Origin: CALJFL01 sp039964455
GTDB lineage: Bacteria; Pseudomonadota; Gammaproteobacteria; Pseudomonadales; Halieaceae
Assembly: GCA_039964455.1 (NCBI GenBank)
Contig: JBDVXK010000012.1
Span: 186,001 to 250,000 of the forward strand
Length of the DNA stretch: 64,000 nt
Direction: 5' to 3'
Positions 1 to 8,562 of this stretch are shown here, in pieces; within the stretch, counting starts at the first letter, position 1, and each line of letters opens with the position of its first letter. The position numbers and the translations under genes are program-made. The notes beneath the pieces were generated by a model, which was not told where the DNA came from, searched no databases, and was given only the letters and a program-made list of their open reading frames with translations.

Positions 1-1
1 C

Positions 2-172
2 AAAGCGCAGTATGTGGCGGTACCTAATGCCGTGCATTCCATGACTAATAACAGCGATTGCGTGATGGCCATGGTGACCCACTTTCTGGATAACCCGCTA
101 AAACCGATTGCCACTGCATGCCTTGCCGAAGAACATGCACGCGTGGATTTTGAGCTACCCGAGGAGCAATAA
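2..172 (+). CDS. C-terminal end of an alpha/beta hydrolase (5' end outside window)
   Basis: An open frame enters from the left edge and stops at TAA 170-172, giving 56 residues. The tail reads PNAVHSMTNNSDC followed by a hydrophobic helix with FLDNP and a late Cys. This resembles the C-terminal TAP-like segment of secreted alpha/beta hydrolases (tripeptidyl aminopeptidase/proline iminopeptidase type), where a GH or VH supplies the catalytic His and a Cys pair closes the fold. The His of AVHS would be the triad His. Only two nucleotides separate it from the next gene, so the two are probably co-transcribed. The family call rests on this short tail, and substrate cannot be inferred. Confidence 0.5.
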   Translation, partial: KAQYVAVPNAVHSMTNNSDCVMAMVTHFLDNPLKPIATACLAEEHARVDFELPEEQ

Positions 173-174
173 TC

Positions 175-1182
175 GTGACTGACAGGAATCGTTTTGTGAT
201 TAAGCGTCGTTTCTTTCTGCAAGCAGCAGTGCTTTCTGCGTTGAGTGCCCGCAGTATGGCCAATAGTTGTTATGCGCCATACACCAGCCCTGATGCTGCA
301 CTGCCCATGGGTCCCTTTGACGGAAATTCCACCGCCGATCAAGTCGTTGCGCAACTAGACCTTACGGGCAAGACCGCGGTGGTAACGGGCTGTAATTCTG
401 GCCTGGGCCTTGAAACCATGCGCGCGCTCACGTCGCGAGGGGCCACAGTCATTGGCACTGCGCGCAATGCAGAAAAAGCCGAGAAGGCCTGCGCTGCTTT
501 CGGCGAGAGCGCCATACCAGTGGTTCTGGAGCTTAGCGACTGGGATTCGGCGAGAGCCTGTGCTGCCAGCATCACAGCAATGAACAAGCCTATCGACATG
601 CTCATCTGTAATGCGGGCATCATGGCCTTACCTGAGCTTAGATTAGCGAATGGTATCGAGCTGCAATTTGCGGTCAATCATCTCGGACACTTCGTTTTCA
701 CCAATGGTCTGATCGAATCAATCAAGCGCGCAGACCAGGGCCGCATCGTAATGGTCAGTAGTTGTGCCCACAATAACGCACCAGAAGTAGGTATCGATTT
801 CGATAATCTGGATGGCTCCCAGTCCTATGAGGCCTGGACGGCCTATGGCCGCTCGAAACTGGCAAACGGACTCTACGCCGCCGAGCTGGCGCGCCGACTC
901 AAAGACACCGGGGTTACCGCCAACTCCCTGCACCCAGGTGTGATTCAAACCAATCTGGGACGGCATTTGGACACGCCTGCTCGCGATCCCAACGACCCTG
1001 TCTACAACAAGGACATAGCCCAGGGCGCCGCCACCCAGTGCTATGTGGCCGCTCATCCTACTGCCGCGCCAATCAGCGGTCAGTACTTTGCTGACTGTAA
1101 CCCTGCGACCGCAAATCCCTTGATGTATGACGAAGATCTGGCAGCACGTTTGTGGCAGGTTTCCGAACAGCTAACAGGCTGA
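175..1182 (+). CDS. Tat-signal short-chain dehydrogenase/reductase
   Basis: This is a 335-residue SDR starting at GTG. The Rossmann motif TGCNSGLG lies at residues 71-78, NAG at 145-147, Ser near 195 and YGRSK at 224-228, so the catalytic Ser-Tyr-Lys set is intact. The overall layout resembles the retinol-dehydrogenase/WW-domain-oxidoreductase-like group. The N-terminus carries KRRFFLQ followed by a hydrophobic stretch and SARSMA-N near residue 29, a good twin-arginine signal. An NAD(P)-using SDR would have to be exported folded with its cofactor, which suits Tat. It sits 2 bp after the hydrolase and 29 bp before a secreted dipeptidase. The substrate is unknown; a cytosolic enzyme with a hydrophobic N-terminal anchor is the alternative. 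Confidence 0.85.
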   Translation: MTDRNRFVIKRRFFLQAAVLSALSARSMANSCYAPYTSPDAALPMGPFDGNSTADQVVAQLDLTGKTAVVTGCNSGLGLETMRALTSRGATVIGTARNAEKAEKACAAFGESAIPVVLELSDWDSARACAASITAMNKPIDMLICNAGIMALPELRLANGIELQFAVNHLGHFVFTNGLIESIKRADQGRIVMVSSCAHNNAPEVGIDFDNLDGSQSYEAWTAYGRSKLANGLYAAELARRLKDTGVTANSLHPGVIQTNLGRHLDTPARDPNDPVYNKDIAQGAATQCYVAAHPTAAPISGQYFADCNPATANPLMYDEDLAARLWQVSEQLTG

Positions 1183-1211
1183 ACTTAATTTAAAGGACTA
1201 AAACAATACCC

Positions 1212-2522
1212 ATGATAAGCAGAGCAGCCATAGTGGGCCTGGTGGCCGCAAGCCCCCTGTTATTCTTAATGGCTGCAGTCGCTGCAGCCGGTGAAGAACC
1301 AGACCCATACCATGCTCGCGTTAAGGCCATCCTTACCACTACCCCATTAATCGACGGCCACAACGATATCCCCTATCGCTACAAGATGCGGGTTGACAAT
1401 CACCTTGAGCGACTGGATTTTGGCAGTGACCTCACCAGTTTGGAAAAGCCAACAGATACAGATTTACCGCGAATGCGAGATGGCATGGTCGGTGGGCAAT
1501 TCTGGTCGGTCTACATACCTATCAAGCAGCACGGCGGGGCACCCGGCGATGCCAGCCGGGTACTGGACCAGATTGATCTGGTGAATCGCTTGGTGGCGCG
1601 CTACCCCGACGACCTTGCCATGGCCTACACCGCCGAGGATATCGTGCAGGCCCACAAGCAGGGCAAAATCGCCTCCTTAATCGGCATGGAGGGCGGACAT
1701 GCAATCGAAAACTCGCTGGCCACACTGCGCATGATGCACCAGGCCGGCGCCCGCTATATGACGCTCACGCACGGCAAGGGCTTGCGCTGGGCCGACTCCG
1801 CTACCGACGAACCGCGGCTGGGCGGCCTCAGCCCGTTTGGCAAAGAGGTAGTAAGAGAAATGAATCGACTGGGCATGCTGGTCGATCTGTCACATGTCTC
1901 TCCAGACAGCATGCACAATGCGCTTGATGTCAGCGAGGCTCCCGTGATTTTTTCCCACTCCAATGCCTACGCGGTAACCGCTAATCCCCGCAATGTGCCA
2001 GACGATGTACTCCTGCGTTTGAAGGACAATAACGGGGTCATCATGATCACCTTCTTCCCAGCCTATTGCTCTACCGAAGCCTCTGCATCGTTTGAGGCCG
2101 GCAAACTAGCCATCCAGAAAATAAAGGAAAGCAGCACAACACCAGAGGAAACAGAGACACGAGTGAATGCCTATTTCGAAGCAAACCCTCCAATCAGGCC
2201 GACCCTGAACCAGGTAGCCGATCATATCGATTATGTCCGCGACCTTATCGGTATCGATCATATCGGTATCGGTGCTGATTACGATGGCATGCCACCAGGG
2301 CCCATAGGGCTGGAAGACGTCTCAACCTACCCTGCCCTGTTCAGCGAACTACTGCGCCGGGGCTACAGTGACGAAGATGTCGCAAAAATTGCGGGGAAGA
2401 ATATTCTCAGGGTAATGAGGGAAGCAGAAGCGGTTTCTAAAACACTTAAATCTCAGCGGGAACCTTCCGATGTGTTGATAGATGAAGTTGACGGAGAGTT
2501 TCAAGAGTCTCCCGCATCCTGA
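1212..2522 (+). CDS. Membrane dipeptidase, peptidase family M19
   Basis: This is a 436-residue zinc dipeptidase of the renal-dipeptidase family. A signal peptide covers about residues 1-26 (hydrophobic, ending AAVAAAG). The expected metal ligands are visible: HND at 50-52, Glu160 in GMEGGH, His228 in DLSHVS, His249 in FSHSNA, and Asp356 in GADYDG. M19 enzymes hydrolyse dipeptides, including D-residue-containing ones, and some act on beta-lactams. The leader implies action in the periplasm or at the cell surface. It follows the Tat-SDR by 29 bp on the same strand, with AAAGGA about 14 bp upstream of the ATG. The C-terminal 40 residues are charged and not conserved. The family call is secure; the natural substrate is not known. 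Confidence 0.93.
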   Translation: MISRAAIVGLVAASPLLFLMAAVAAAGEEPDPYHARVKAILTTTPLIDGHNDIPYRYKMRVDNHLERLDFGSDLTSLEKPTDTDLPRMRDGMVGGQFWSVYIPIKQHGGAPGDASRVLDQIDLVNRLVARYPDDLAMAYTAEDIVQAHKQGKIASLIGMEGGHAIENSLATLRMMHQAGARYMTLTHGKGLRWADSATDEPRLGGLSPFGKEVVREMNRLGMLVDLSHVSPDSMHNALDVSEAPVIFSHSNAYAVTANPRNVPDDVLLRLKDNNGVIMITFFPAYCSTEASASFEAGKLAIQKIKESSTTPEETETRVNAYFEANPPIRPTLNQVADHIDYVRDLIGIDHIGIGADYDGMPPGPIGLEDVSTYPALFSELLRRGYSDEDVAKIAGKNILRVMREAEAVSKTLKSQREPSDVLIDEVDGEFQESPAS

Positions 2523-2680
2523 AGAGCATCACACCACTCGCCTTGTGTAATGAGCGAGGAATCCCGGACTAGGGACGATAGCCATATACCTGAATCGATA
2601 ACCGTCAGTAGCTTCAAGTCACATTGCCTTTCACTCGTCAGTAGTGTGCAATGGGAGAATGCGCACAAGGGCGAAATGAT

Positions 2681-3667
2681 ATGGCCAAATCTGCTCCCTA
2701 CACCCCCCCCGCCGACATTCTGGCGCACTTTCCCGAGACGTCTGGTAATGAGGTAAACGGCGTCGGAGAAACCGAGTACCGCCGGGCTTCACGCTTCTTC
2801 TGGCACAAACCTGACTTACAGTCTCACGGCGGGCTACAGAAGAAAGTTCTCCAGTACGTCATGGGGGAGCCGTCAGTAGGCGCAGAGTTTATTCACGCCG
2901 GTCCAGGTGACCCCAAACGCGGCCCGGTCCCGGTAGAACAATCAGCGGAAAAAGTTGCGGGCACACCACAAGAATGGAGCGAACGTCTAAAAGCTTTTGC
3001 ACTGGCCAATGAAGCAGACGTGGTTGGCATTGCAAAGATGCGCGACGAATACATTTTTGACGGCTACGAGGTATCGCATAAGTACATCATCATGATTGGT
3101 GTTGCACATGAACACGAGCTGATGAAGACGGCACCATCGACAGTTGAAAATCCATCCGCGGCCGTGGAGGTAGCGCGCCAGTACAACCGCGGCTCCAGAG
3201 TGGTAAGCAATTTGCGTAACTTTATTCTGGAACAGGGTTATCCCGCTGCTGACTATCCGGGCCCTATGGCTGACGCGATTGTGATGATTCCCGCAGCAAT
3301 AGATTGCGGACTGGGCGAGCTGGGCAAACATGGGTCATTAATAAATCGAACCCTGGGCTCCTCCTTCAGGCTGGCCGCTGTGACAACAGACATGCCACTG
3401 GCTGTGGATGCACCTGATTTTTTCGACGTTGACGATGTCTGCTATGGCTGCCGCGCTTGCGAAAACGCCTGCCCGCCCGACGCAATATTTCAGGAGAAAA
3501 AAACCGTGCGAGGTAAAGAGAAATGGTATGTCGATTTCGACAAGTGCATTCCATTCTTCGCCGAATCCTTTGGCTGTGGTGCCTGCGTCGCCGTATGCCC
3601 ATGGAGCCTGCCAGGCGTGGCTGACAATCTCCTTCTCAAGCTGGCCAGACGCAAAGCAAGGGAATAG
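2681..3667 (+). CDS. Double [4Fe-4S] protein resembling reductive dehalogenase/QueG
   Basis: This is a 328-residue cytosolic protein. The ATG at 2681 is preferred over one at 2651 because AAGGGC lies 8 bp upstream. Eight cysteines form two ferredoxin clusters: C254, C257, C260 and C264 (CYGCRACENACP), then C289, C299, C302 and C306 (CGACVAVCP). The wide gap before CGAC is the spacing of RdhA and QueG C-termini. The preceding segment GLGELGKHGSLINRTLG (210-226) and RLAAVTTDMPL matches the corrinoid-side loop of the same superfamily. There is no Tat signal and no rdhB-type anchor gene, so respiratory dehalogenation is unlikely. It may be a soluble, NADPH-fed corrinoid reductase. A run of eight C lies in codons 8-11. 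The substrate is unknown. Confidence 0.75.
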   Translation: MAKSAPYTPPADILAHFPETSGNEVNGVGETEYRRASRFFWHKPDLQSHGGLQKKVLQYVMGEPSVGAEFIHAGPGDPKRGPVPVEQSAEKVAGTPQEWSERLKAFALANEADVVGIAKMRDEYIFDGYEVSHKYIIMIGVAHEHELMKTAPSTVENPSAAVEVARQYNRGSRVVSNLRNFILEQGYPAADYPGPMADAIVMIPAAIDCGLGELGKHGSLINRTLGSSFRLAAVTTDMPLAVDAPDFFDVDDVCYGCRACENACPPDAIFQEKKTVRGKEKWYVDFDKCIPFFAESFGCGACVAVCPWSLPGVADNLLLKLARRKARE

Positions 3668-3670
3668 GAA

Positions 3671-4870
3671 ATGTCAGAGTTAGCAGGCAAGGACGCACGC
3701 ACTTACAGGTTGAGTAGTATCGATTTTTTGCGAGGCCTCGTGATTGTGGTCATGGCGATCGATCACGTCCGCGATTTTTTTCTCTCTGGCGCCACCCTCA
3801 ATACGCTGGGCGATCCTGACACGTCGCTAGGCGTGTATGTAACTCGTTGGATAACCCATTTTTGTGCTCCGGTATTTATCTTCCTCGCAGGCACATCCGC
3901 GGGCCTGATGGCGGCAAGAAAAACGCCGGGTGATCTGGGGCTATTCCTGTTTAAAAGGGGCATGTGGTTAATTTTCGTCGAAGTCGTGGTGATCTCCACC
4001 GCCTGGACGTTTGCACCAATGGGAATGGCTCAAATTGGGGGCGCAACATTGGTTGGATTACAGGTGATTTGGGCAATAGGGGTAAGCATGGCGATGCTGG
4101 CCTTTGCTCAGCTACTAGGAAGAGCTCCCTGTCTCTACCTGGGAATTGCCATCGTGGTGTTACACAATTTACTGGACCCTTTGGGCTCTAACGCGGATCT
4201 TTTTCGTGAGGGACCTCTTTGGGGGCTACTTTTTTTTCAAATGTCGATCAACCTGGGGGCAGTGCTTGTTGTAGAAATCTATCCTATTTTCGCCTGGTTC
4301 GGTGTAATGCTGATCGGGTTTGGTTCTTCGTTTATTTTTGAGAAAAATCCAGAAGAACGCGACCGAATACTGATGCGGATTGGCATTTTCTCAATCGCGG
4401 TATTTTTCCTGCTCAGGAGCATTAGTTTTTATGGCGACCCAAATGACTGGAATATCAGCAGCGCAGGCGTGATCGCAACAATACGAGACTTTTTCAATCT
4501 GACAAAGTATCCACCTAGCCTGCTATTTCTATTGATAACACTTGGGCCCATGGCGGTAGTTTGCTCGCGCGCAAACAGGCTAAAGGGCTGGCTCAAGGAT
4601 ACCCTGGTCATGTTCGGTAGAGTTCCTTTCGCCTTCTATGTCGCACATTTATACCTGATACATTTTCTCAGCATTGGGCTGGCTACACTACAAGGCTTTG
4701 ACCCTGGCGAATTTTTGGTGATTTTTATGTTCTACCCCGAGGGCTACGGTGTTGGGCTAGCTGGGGTATATTTGACCTGGATAATTGTGTTGATTCTGTT
4801 GTATCCACTTTGCCGCTGGCTGGCAAACATCAAACAACGTCGCAAAGATTGGTGGTTGAGTTATCTGTAA
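3671..4870 (+). CDS. DUF1624/HGSNAT-like multi-pass membrane protein
   Basis: This 399-residue integral membrane protein has about ten hydrophobic helices. The N-terminus reads SSIDFLRGLVIVVMAIDHVRDFF, the signature of the DUF1624/heparan-alpha-glucosaminide N-acetyltransferase-like family (YeiB relatives). In that family an RG pair in the first helix and a following DH mark the acyl-transfer site. These proteins move acyl groups across the inner membrane, or are presumed to. The ATG is 3 bp after the stop of the Fe-S protein, with AGGA overlapping that stop, so translation is probably coupled and the two may function together. The acceptor cannot be read from sequence. Confidence 0.8.
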   Translation: MSELAGKDARTYRLSSIDFLRGLVIVVMAIDHVRDFFLSGATLNTLGDPDTSLGVYVTRWITHFCAPVFIFLAGTSAGLMAARKTPGDLGLFLFKRGMWLIFVEVVVISTAWTFAPMGMAQIGGATLVGLQVIWAIGVSMAMLAFAQLLGRAPCLYLGIAIVVLHNLLDPLGSNADLFREGPLWGLLFFQMSINLGAVLVVEIYPIFAWFGVMLIGFGSSFIFEKNPEERDRILMRIGIFSIAVFFLLRSISFYGDPNDWNISSAGVIATIRDFFNLTKYPPSLLFLLITLGPMAVVCSRANRLKGWLKDTLVMFGRVPFAFYVAHLYLIHFLSIGLATLQGFDPGEFLVIFMFYPEGYGVGLAGVYLTWIIVLILLYPLCRWLANIKQRRKDWWLSYL

Positions 4871-4899
4871 GAGCAGCCGCCAACCCAAACGTGATTGAT

Positions 4900-5298
4900 A
4901 TGCATAACTTTACTATTCACCCCCAGCTCCTCGCCGACTGCCATATTCTGGGTAAGCTGGGCAGCGGACATTTGCTGCTGCATCGTAATGCTGCCCTGCC
5001 CTGGTTCATTCTGGTACCGGAAACCGACTGTGAAGATCTACTGGCTTTACCCGATGACCTGCGTGAACAAGTGATGACAGACGCGAAGTCGGTAGCCGGC
5101 TTTATAAAAACCCACTTTGGTCTGAGTAAGATAAACGTCGCGGCCCTTGGAAACGTGGTTCCCCAGCTGCACCTTCACGTTATCGGCCGACACCCGAAAG
5201 ATCCCTGCTGGCCAAACCCCGTCTGGGGCAACCTCAACATTGAAGAGGCTTGGCCAGAGGACGTTGTTAAGCGCTTAAGCGAGCAACTATGCGTTTAG
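4900..5298 (+). CDS. HIT-domain nucleotide hydrolase
   Basis: This is a 132-residue HIT-superfamily protein. The ATG at 4900 gives the family's usual N-terminus (MHNFTIHPQL); an in-frame ATG at 4810 lies inside the upstream gene and is less likely. The active-site strand reads NVVPQLHLHVIGRHP at 86-100. His91 and His93 are present, and the first position of the HxHxH triad is Gln89, as in many bacterial HIT hydrolases. Such proteins cleave nucleoside polyphosphates or AMP adducts. It follows the DUF1624 gene by 29 bp on the same strand and ends 14 bp before a convergent gene. It is distinct from the HinT-type gene at 39.8-40.2 kb. Confidence 0.85.
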   Translation: MHNFTIHPQLLADCHILGKLGSGHLLLHRNAALPWFILVPETDCEDLLALPDDLREQVMTDAKSVAGFIKTHFGLSKINVAALGNVVPQLHLHVIGRHPKDPCWPNPVWGNLNIEEAWPEDVVKRLSEQLCV

Positions 5299-5311
5299 AA
5301 AAAACCACTAT

Positions 5312-6406
5312 CTAGTTATCCTGATCCGGGTCTGTAATAGACAGCACATAACCATCTGAAGGATCGGCGCGCCCCTCGAGAACCTTGAGATAAATTTTCT
5401 CCAGGCAGTGAGGCCCACCGCGACGTACAACGTTGATTAAAGGCTTACAAAAGTCCTGAAACTCGCGCAGGCCTTCTCCGATACGCTGAAACAATACCGC
5501 CCCGCCCCAATCCTGAACGCGTTTTTCAACCTGGCTGGGCGCAAAAAAGAACGTTGGCTCCGCGCCGGGTAGCCCGCTGTTATCACCACCATCCTCATGG
5601 TGAGTGGCACCAATGAGGCAGGAATACTTCAACTGCTCGCCAAAGTGCTTGTGGATGCTTGCAAGCACAGAATGGCTGCCCGCCATATCTACCGATATAG
5701 TCGCCTGCGTATTATCAAGGCTGCTCACTTGCTCGTAGGCTAGCACCTCGTCGTAGCAGCCAAGGCCCTTCACAAACTCAACGTTTGAGGCTGATGTCAG
5801 GCCGATAGAACGCAACTGTCCTCGCTGCTTGATCGCAAATGCCAGCGCAATCGCCGTCTTGCTTGATGCACTGGTCACCACATACTGACTGGCACCAAAA
5901 TACTCATTGTCGAACATGAAGTCCTCGACCAGCCAGGACGTGAGGAACAAGCCACGAAGCAGCATAGTGAGGTCTTCACGATGAGGGTCTGCTTTCCCGG
6001 TGGGCGGCTGGCGGTCAAAACGTGCATAGATTGGTGCCAGCCCTTCCCTATGCTCCGAGACATCGCTGAAGCCGCCTGCATCGACACTCCCGGCCTTTAC
6101 CTTCAAGTGCGAACCCATCGGGTAGAACCCCCACAGCCGTTCTCCAACAGCGATGTCGGGATGTCGCGATTCGATGACATCGGCATAGCCCATAGCGGGA
6201 ACCCGCCCCCAGCCCTCATCGGTGGGGAAGAAATTCCAGTAGCCAAGCATCTCGCCGGCGACAGCATAGGAAATGTTATTGGACGTTAGAGCAAACCGGT
6301 CAATTGCCAAAAGCACCTCATCGGGCTCCAGCGCCGCCAGTTCCTGCTCGCGAACCCGGGTTTGCGAAGGGTTGGCGCGATCTACTTCGAACGTCGTTGT
6401 GTGCAT
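5312..6406 (-). CDS. DUF2855 family protein (MDR-like)
   Basis: This 364-residue protein resembles DUF2855, a distant branch of the medium-chain dehydrogenase/reductase fold. It shows an MDR-like N-terminal half (DEVLLAIDRFALTSNNISYA, then GYADVIESRHPDIAVGERLWGF). A degenerate cofactor half follows, with SASSKTAIALAFAIKQRG where MDRs carry a glycine-rich loop, so NAD(P) binding is uncertain. There are no zinc-ligand cysteines. It is the last gene of a leftward set, starting 26 bp after the AlkB-type gene. No enzymatic role is established for the family as far as I know. Confidence 0.75.
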   Translation of the reverse strand: MHTTTFEVDRANPSQTRVREQELAALEPDEVLLAIDRFALTSNNISYAVAGEMLGYWNFFPTDEGWGRVPAMGYADVIESRHPDIAVGERLWGFYPMGSHLKVKAGSVDAGGFSDVSEHREGLAPIYARFDRQPPTGKADPHREDLTMLLRGLFLTSWLVEDFMFDNEYFGASQYVVTSASSKTAIALAFAIKQRGQLRSIGLTSASNVEFVKGLGCYDEVLAYEQVSSLDNTQATISVDMAGSHSVLASIHKHFGEQLKYSCLIGATHHEDGGDNSGLPGAEPTFFFAPSQVEKRVQDWGGAVLFQRIGEGLREFQDFCKPLINVVRRGGPHCLEKIYLKVLEGRADPSDGYVLSITDPDQDN

Positions 6407-6432
6407 GGATAACTCCAGGGGTTATGGATGGT

Positions 6433-7041
6433 TCAGTGGTGGATATAACGGAACGTGAGGTTAACACGAGGACCGCAGGGCTTCCCGAGTTTTCGCAGGC
6501 CATGCTTCCAAAACCGTTGGGTGGGTCCGCGCATCACCAGGACACTGCCCGACGGCAGCGGCAAGTTAAATGTCTTCAGCTCGCGACGGGTCTTGTGCTT
6601 GAAGTACAGGCTGCGCTGCTCACCAAGACTGAGTGACGCGATCACAGGTTCGCGGCCCAGTTCCGCTTCGTCGTCGGCATGCAGGCCCATGGAATCGCGA
6701 TGATCGCGATAATAGTTGAGCAGCACACTGTTAAATTTGCACTGACACAGAATCTCCATCTGCAGACGTAATGCAGACAATGTCTCGGTCCACTCCAGCG
6801 GCTCGTGCGCAATACCCGAATAGGCGTAAGTGGCGCCCTTATCGCCATACCAGGCCAGCAAGCGCGGCTGCGGGTGAGTCTTACCGAAAACAGTGATGTC
6901 TTCCTGAGACCATGGCGTCTCCTTGAGCAAGCTTGTCAAAAGCACTTCAGGTGATTGACCAAGTTCTATGGCAGGGTAAAACACCAACTGGGAATCGGGC
7001 AGCGTGAGGGTCTGCGGTGCAGGGTCTGGGAAAAGGTCCAA
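6433..7041 (-). CDS. AlkB-type Fe(II)/2-oxoglutarate DNA dealkylase
   Basis: This is a 202-residue dioxygenase of the ALKBH2/ALKBH3-like bacterial group, which oxidatively removes alkyl lesions such as 1-methyladenine and 3-methylcytosine from DNA. The metal triad is visible: His121 and Asp123 in LHADDE, and His180 in WKHGL. The 2-oxoglutarate-binding RxxxxxR is at 192-198 (PRVNLTFR), and the upstream NYYRDHRDSMG motif is typical. The length is normal for this group. It lies between DUF2855 and a coiled-coil gene on the same strand. I see no Ada-type operator. Confidence 0.9.
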   Translation of the reverse strand: MDLFPDPAPQTLTLPDSQLVFYPAIELGQSPEVLLTSLLKETPWSQEDITVFGKTHPQPRLLAWYGDKGATYAYSGIAHEPLEWTETLSALRLQMEILCQCKFNSVLLNYYRDHRDSMGLHADDEAELGREPVIASLSLGEQRSLYFKHKTRRELKTFNLPLPSGSVLVMRGPTQRFWKHGLRKLGKPCGPRVNLTFRYIHH

Positions 7042-7086
7042 AGAACGGTACCGTGGTTGATCGAGCAGTGAGGACAGGCGGTTAAA

Positions 7087-7533
7087 TCACATAAACAAGG
7101 TGACAGCCAATTGCAGTATGGGGACCGCGACAGCTGCCAGAATAATACCAAGCATCACATTGACCCTGGCAAACCTGACATCAATCGAATTAAGGCGAAC
7201 ATCAATGTCGGTGAAACGGTCATCCATTCGACCAAGACGGTCGTCCATACGATCGAAGCGGCCATCCATTTGATCAAACCGGCTCTCGATTTTGGCGTAA
7301 CCGGGATTCTTCGAGGTAAACGCCTCTGTCAGCAAGACTCTTACCTTTGCCTCCATGCGGTACTCCAGGGTCTCGAGTCGAGTCTCGAGGTAATCCTTGG
7401 TGACGAGCGTATCAAAGTTGTGGATAAACATAGTAGTCAAACCCTTGGCTATCACCTCCGCCTGGGGGCGGGGCAAGCCCGCAGCCTCTAGCTGACGAGC
7501 GTATTCCAATGGGTCAAATGCTACCGCAGACAT
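7087..7533 (-). CDS. Coiled-coil, tail-anchored protein (DUF1640-like)
   Basis: This is a 148-residue protein. Residues 1-50 form a helical head. About 50-115 is a long amphipathic coiled coil with repeated heptads of the form RFDxMDxR, DRLGRMD and DRFTDID. A C-terminal hydrophobic helix (about 124-146) ends LAVTLFM. The layout resembles DUF1640/CCDC90-like proteins, which are membrane-anchored coiled coils. The repeats are regular at the DNA level too, so tandem expansion of the heptad is likely. It is upstream of the AlkB-type gene on the same strand (45 bp gap). Function is unknown. Confidence 0.7.
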   Translation of the reverse strand: MSAVAFDPLEYARQLEAAGLPRPQAEVIAKGLTTMFIHNFDTLVTKDYLETRLETLEYRMEAKVRVLLTEAFTSKNPGYAKIESRFDQMDGRFDRMDDRLGRMDDRFTDIDVRLNSIDVRFARVNVMLGIILAAVAVPILQLAVTLFM

Positions 7534-7722
7534 CGTGGTTCTCCAAATCCTACTGGCTAAGTTCAGAAATTGTTAAGCGGCTGTGGAACATCAAATGTGG
7601 TCAGAACCCAATTACGCGGTGCAAAGTTCTCTCAAAACATGCGCAGCGCCAGCACAGCCGCTACAATCGAGCATTGGGTCCGGCAGTTGCCGGCTAGACA
7701 GCGTTAGCTAAGTGAGCAAGCT

Positions 7723-8550
7723 ATGAACAATACGCAATTTAAAGACAAAACTGTTGTTATAACCGGCGCTTCAGCAGGCGTGGGCGCCGCCTGTGCCGAG
7801 ATGTTTGCTGATCTGGGCGCCAAACTGGTGCTATCGGCCCGAGGTGAAGAGGCACTCGACCGTTTTGCGGATACCCTTCGCGGTAAAACCAGCGTGATCA
7901 CTGTGGCAATGGATGTGGCCAGCGAAGAAGGTTGCCACGCTCTGGTCGACAAGGCCATTGCCGAGTACGGCGCCATTCACGTACTGGTAAACAACGCCGG
8001 CCTACATCACCGCGGCGATTTTGAAAGCCAAACACCGGCGAATATGGCGCAGATGGTCGACGTTAACCTCAGGGCGCCCATCTACCTTACCGGGCTTACC
8101 CTACCCCACATTCGTAAAGCCGGGGGTGGATCCGTAGTAATGGTTGGCTCGCTGGCCGGGCGTACTCCACTGCAAGGTGCGGCAACCTATGCTTCAACCA
8201 AAGCGGGATTGAAATCTTTTACCTCGTCGCTGGCGGATGAGTTGGCAAACAGTGGCATCAACATCGGTGTGGTGTCACCCGGGCCAATCGATACCGCCTT
8301 TATTATGGACAGCATCGATGAGGTAGAGGACATCGTTTACTCGCAACCCATGAGCACCGCTGTTGAAGTTGCAGAGGCCGTGGTTGCAGTTGCCAGTGGG
8401 GAGAGCGTAGAGATTTGCATGCCCGCCATGAGCGGCAAGCTGACCACGCTTAGCTACCTGTTTCCCTGGCTGCGCAAAAAAATGCGTCCGTCGCTGTACA
8501 AAAAAGGGGCCAAAAACAAAGAGAAGTATCGCAATCGCGCGACGAGCTGA
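7723..8550 (+). CDS. Short-chain dehydrogenase/reductase
   Basis: This is a 275-residue classical SDR. TGASAGVG is at residues 14-21, NNAG lies near 91, and the catalytic SLAG...YASTK set is intact, so it should be an active NAD(P)-dependent oxidoreductase. The C-terminus is extended and basic (about 30 residues, rich in Lys/Arg), unusual for a soluble SDR and compatible with peripheral membrane contact. It is a single gene between divergent and convergent neighbours, meeting the MDR gene tail to tail with 12 bp between. The substrate is unknown. Confidence 0.9.
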   Translation: MNNTQFKDKTVVITGASAGVGAACAEMFADLGAKLVLSARGEEALDRFADTLRGKTSVITVAMDVASEEGCHALVDKAIAEYGAIHVLVNNAGLHHRGDFESQTPANMAQMVDVNLRAPIYLTGLTLPHIRKAGGGSVVMVGSLAGRTPLQGAATYASTKAGLKSFTSSLADELANSGINIGVVSPGPIDTAFIMDSIDEVEDIVYSQPMSTAVEVAEAVVAVASGESVEICMPAMSGKLTTLSYLFPWLRKKMRPSLYKKGAKNKEKYRNRATS

Positions 8551-8562
8551 TGGGGCCGGGTA

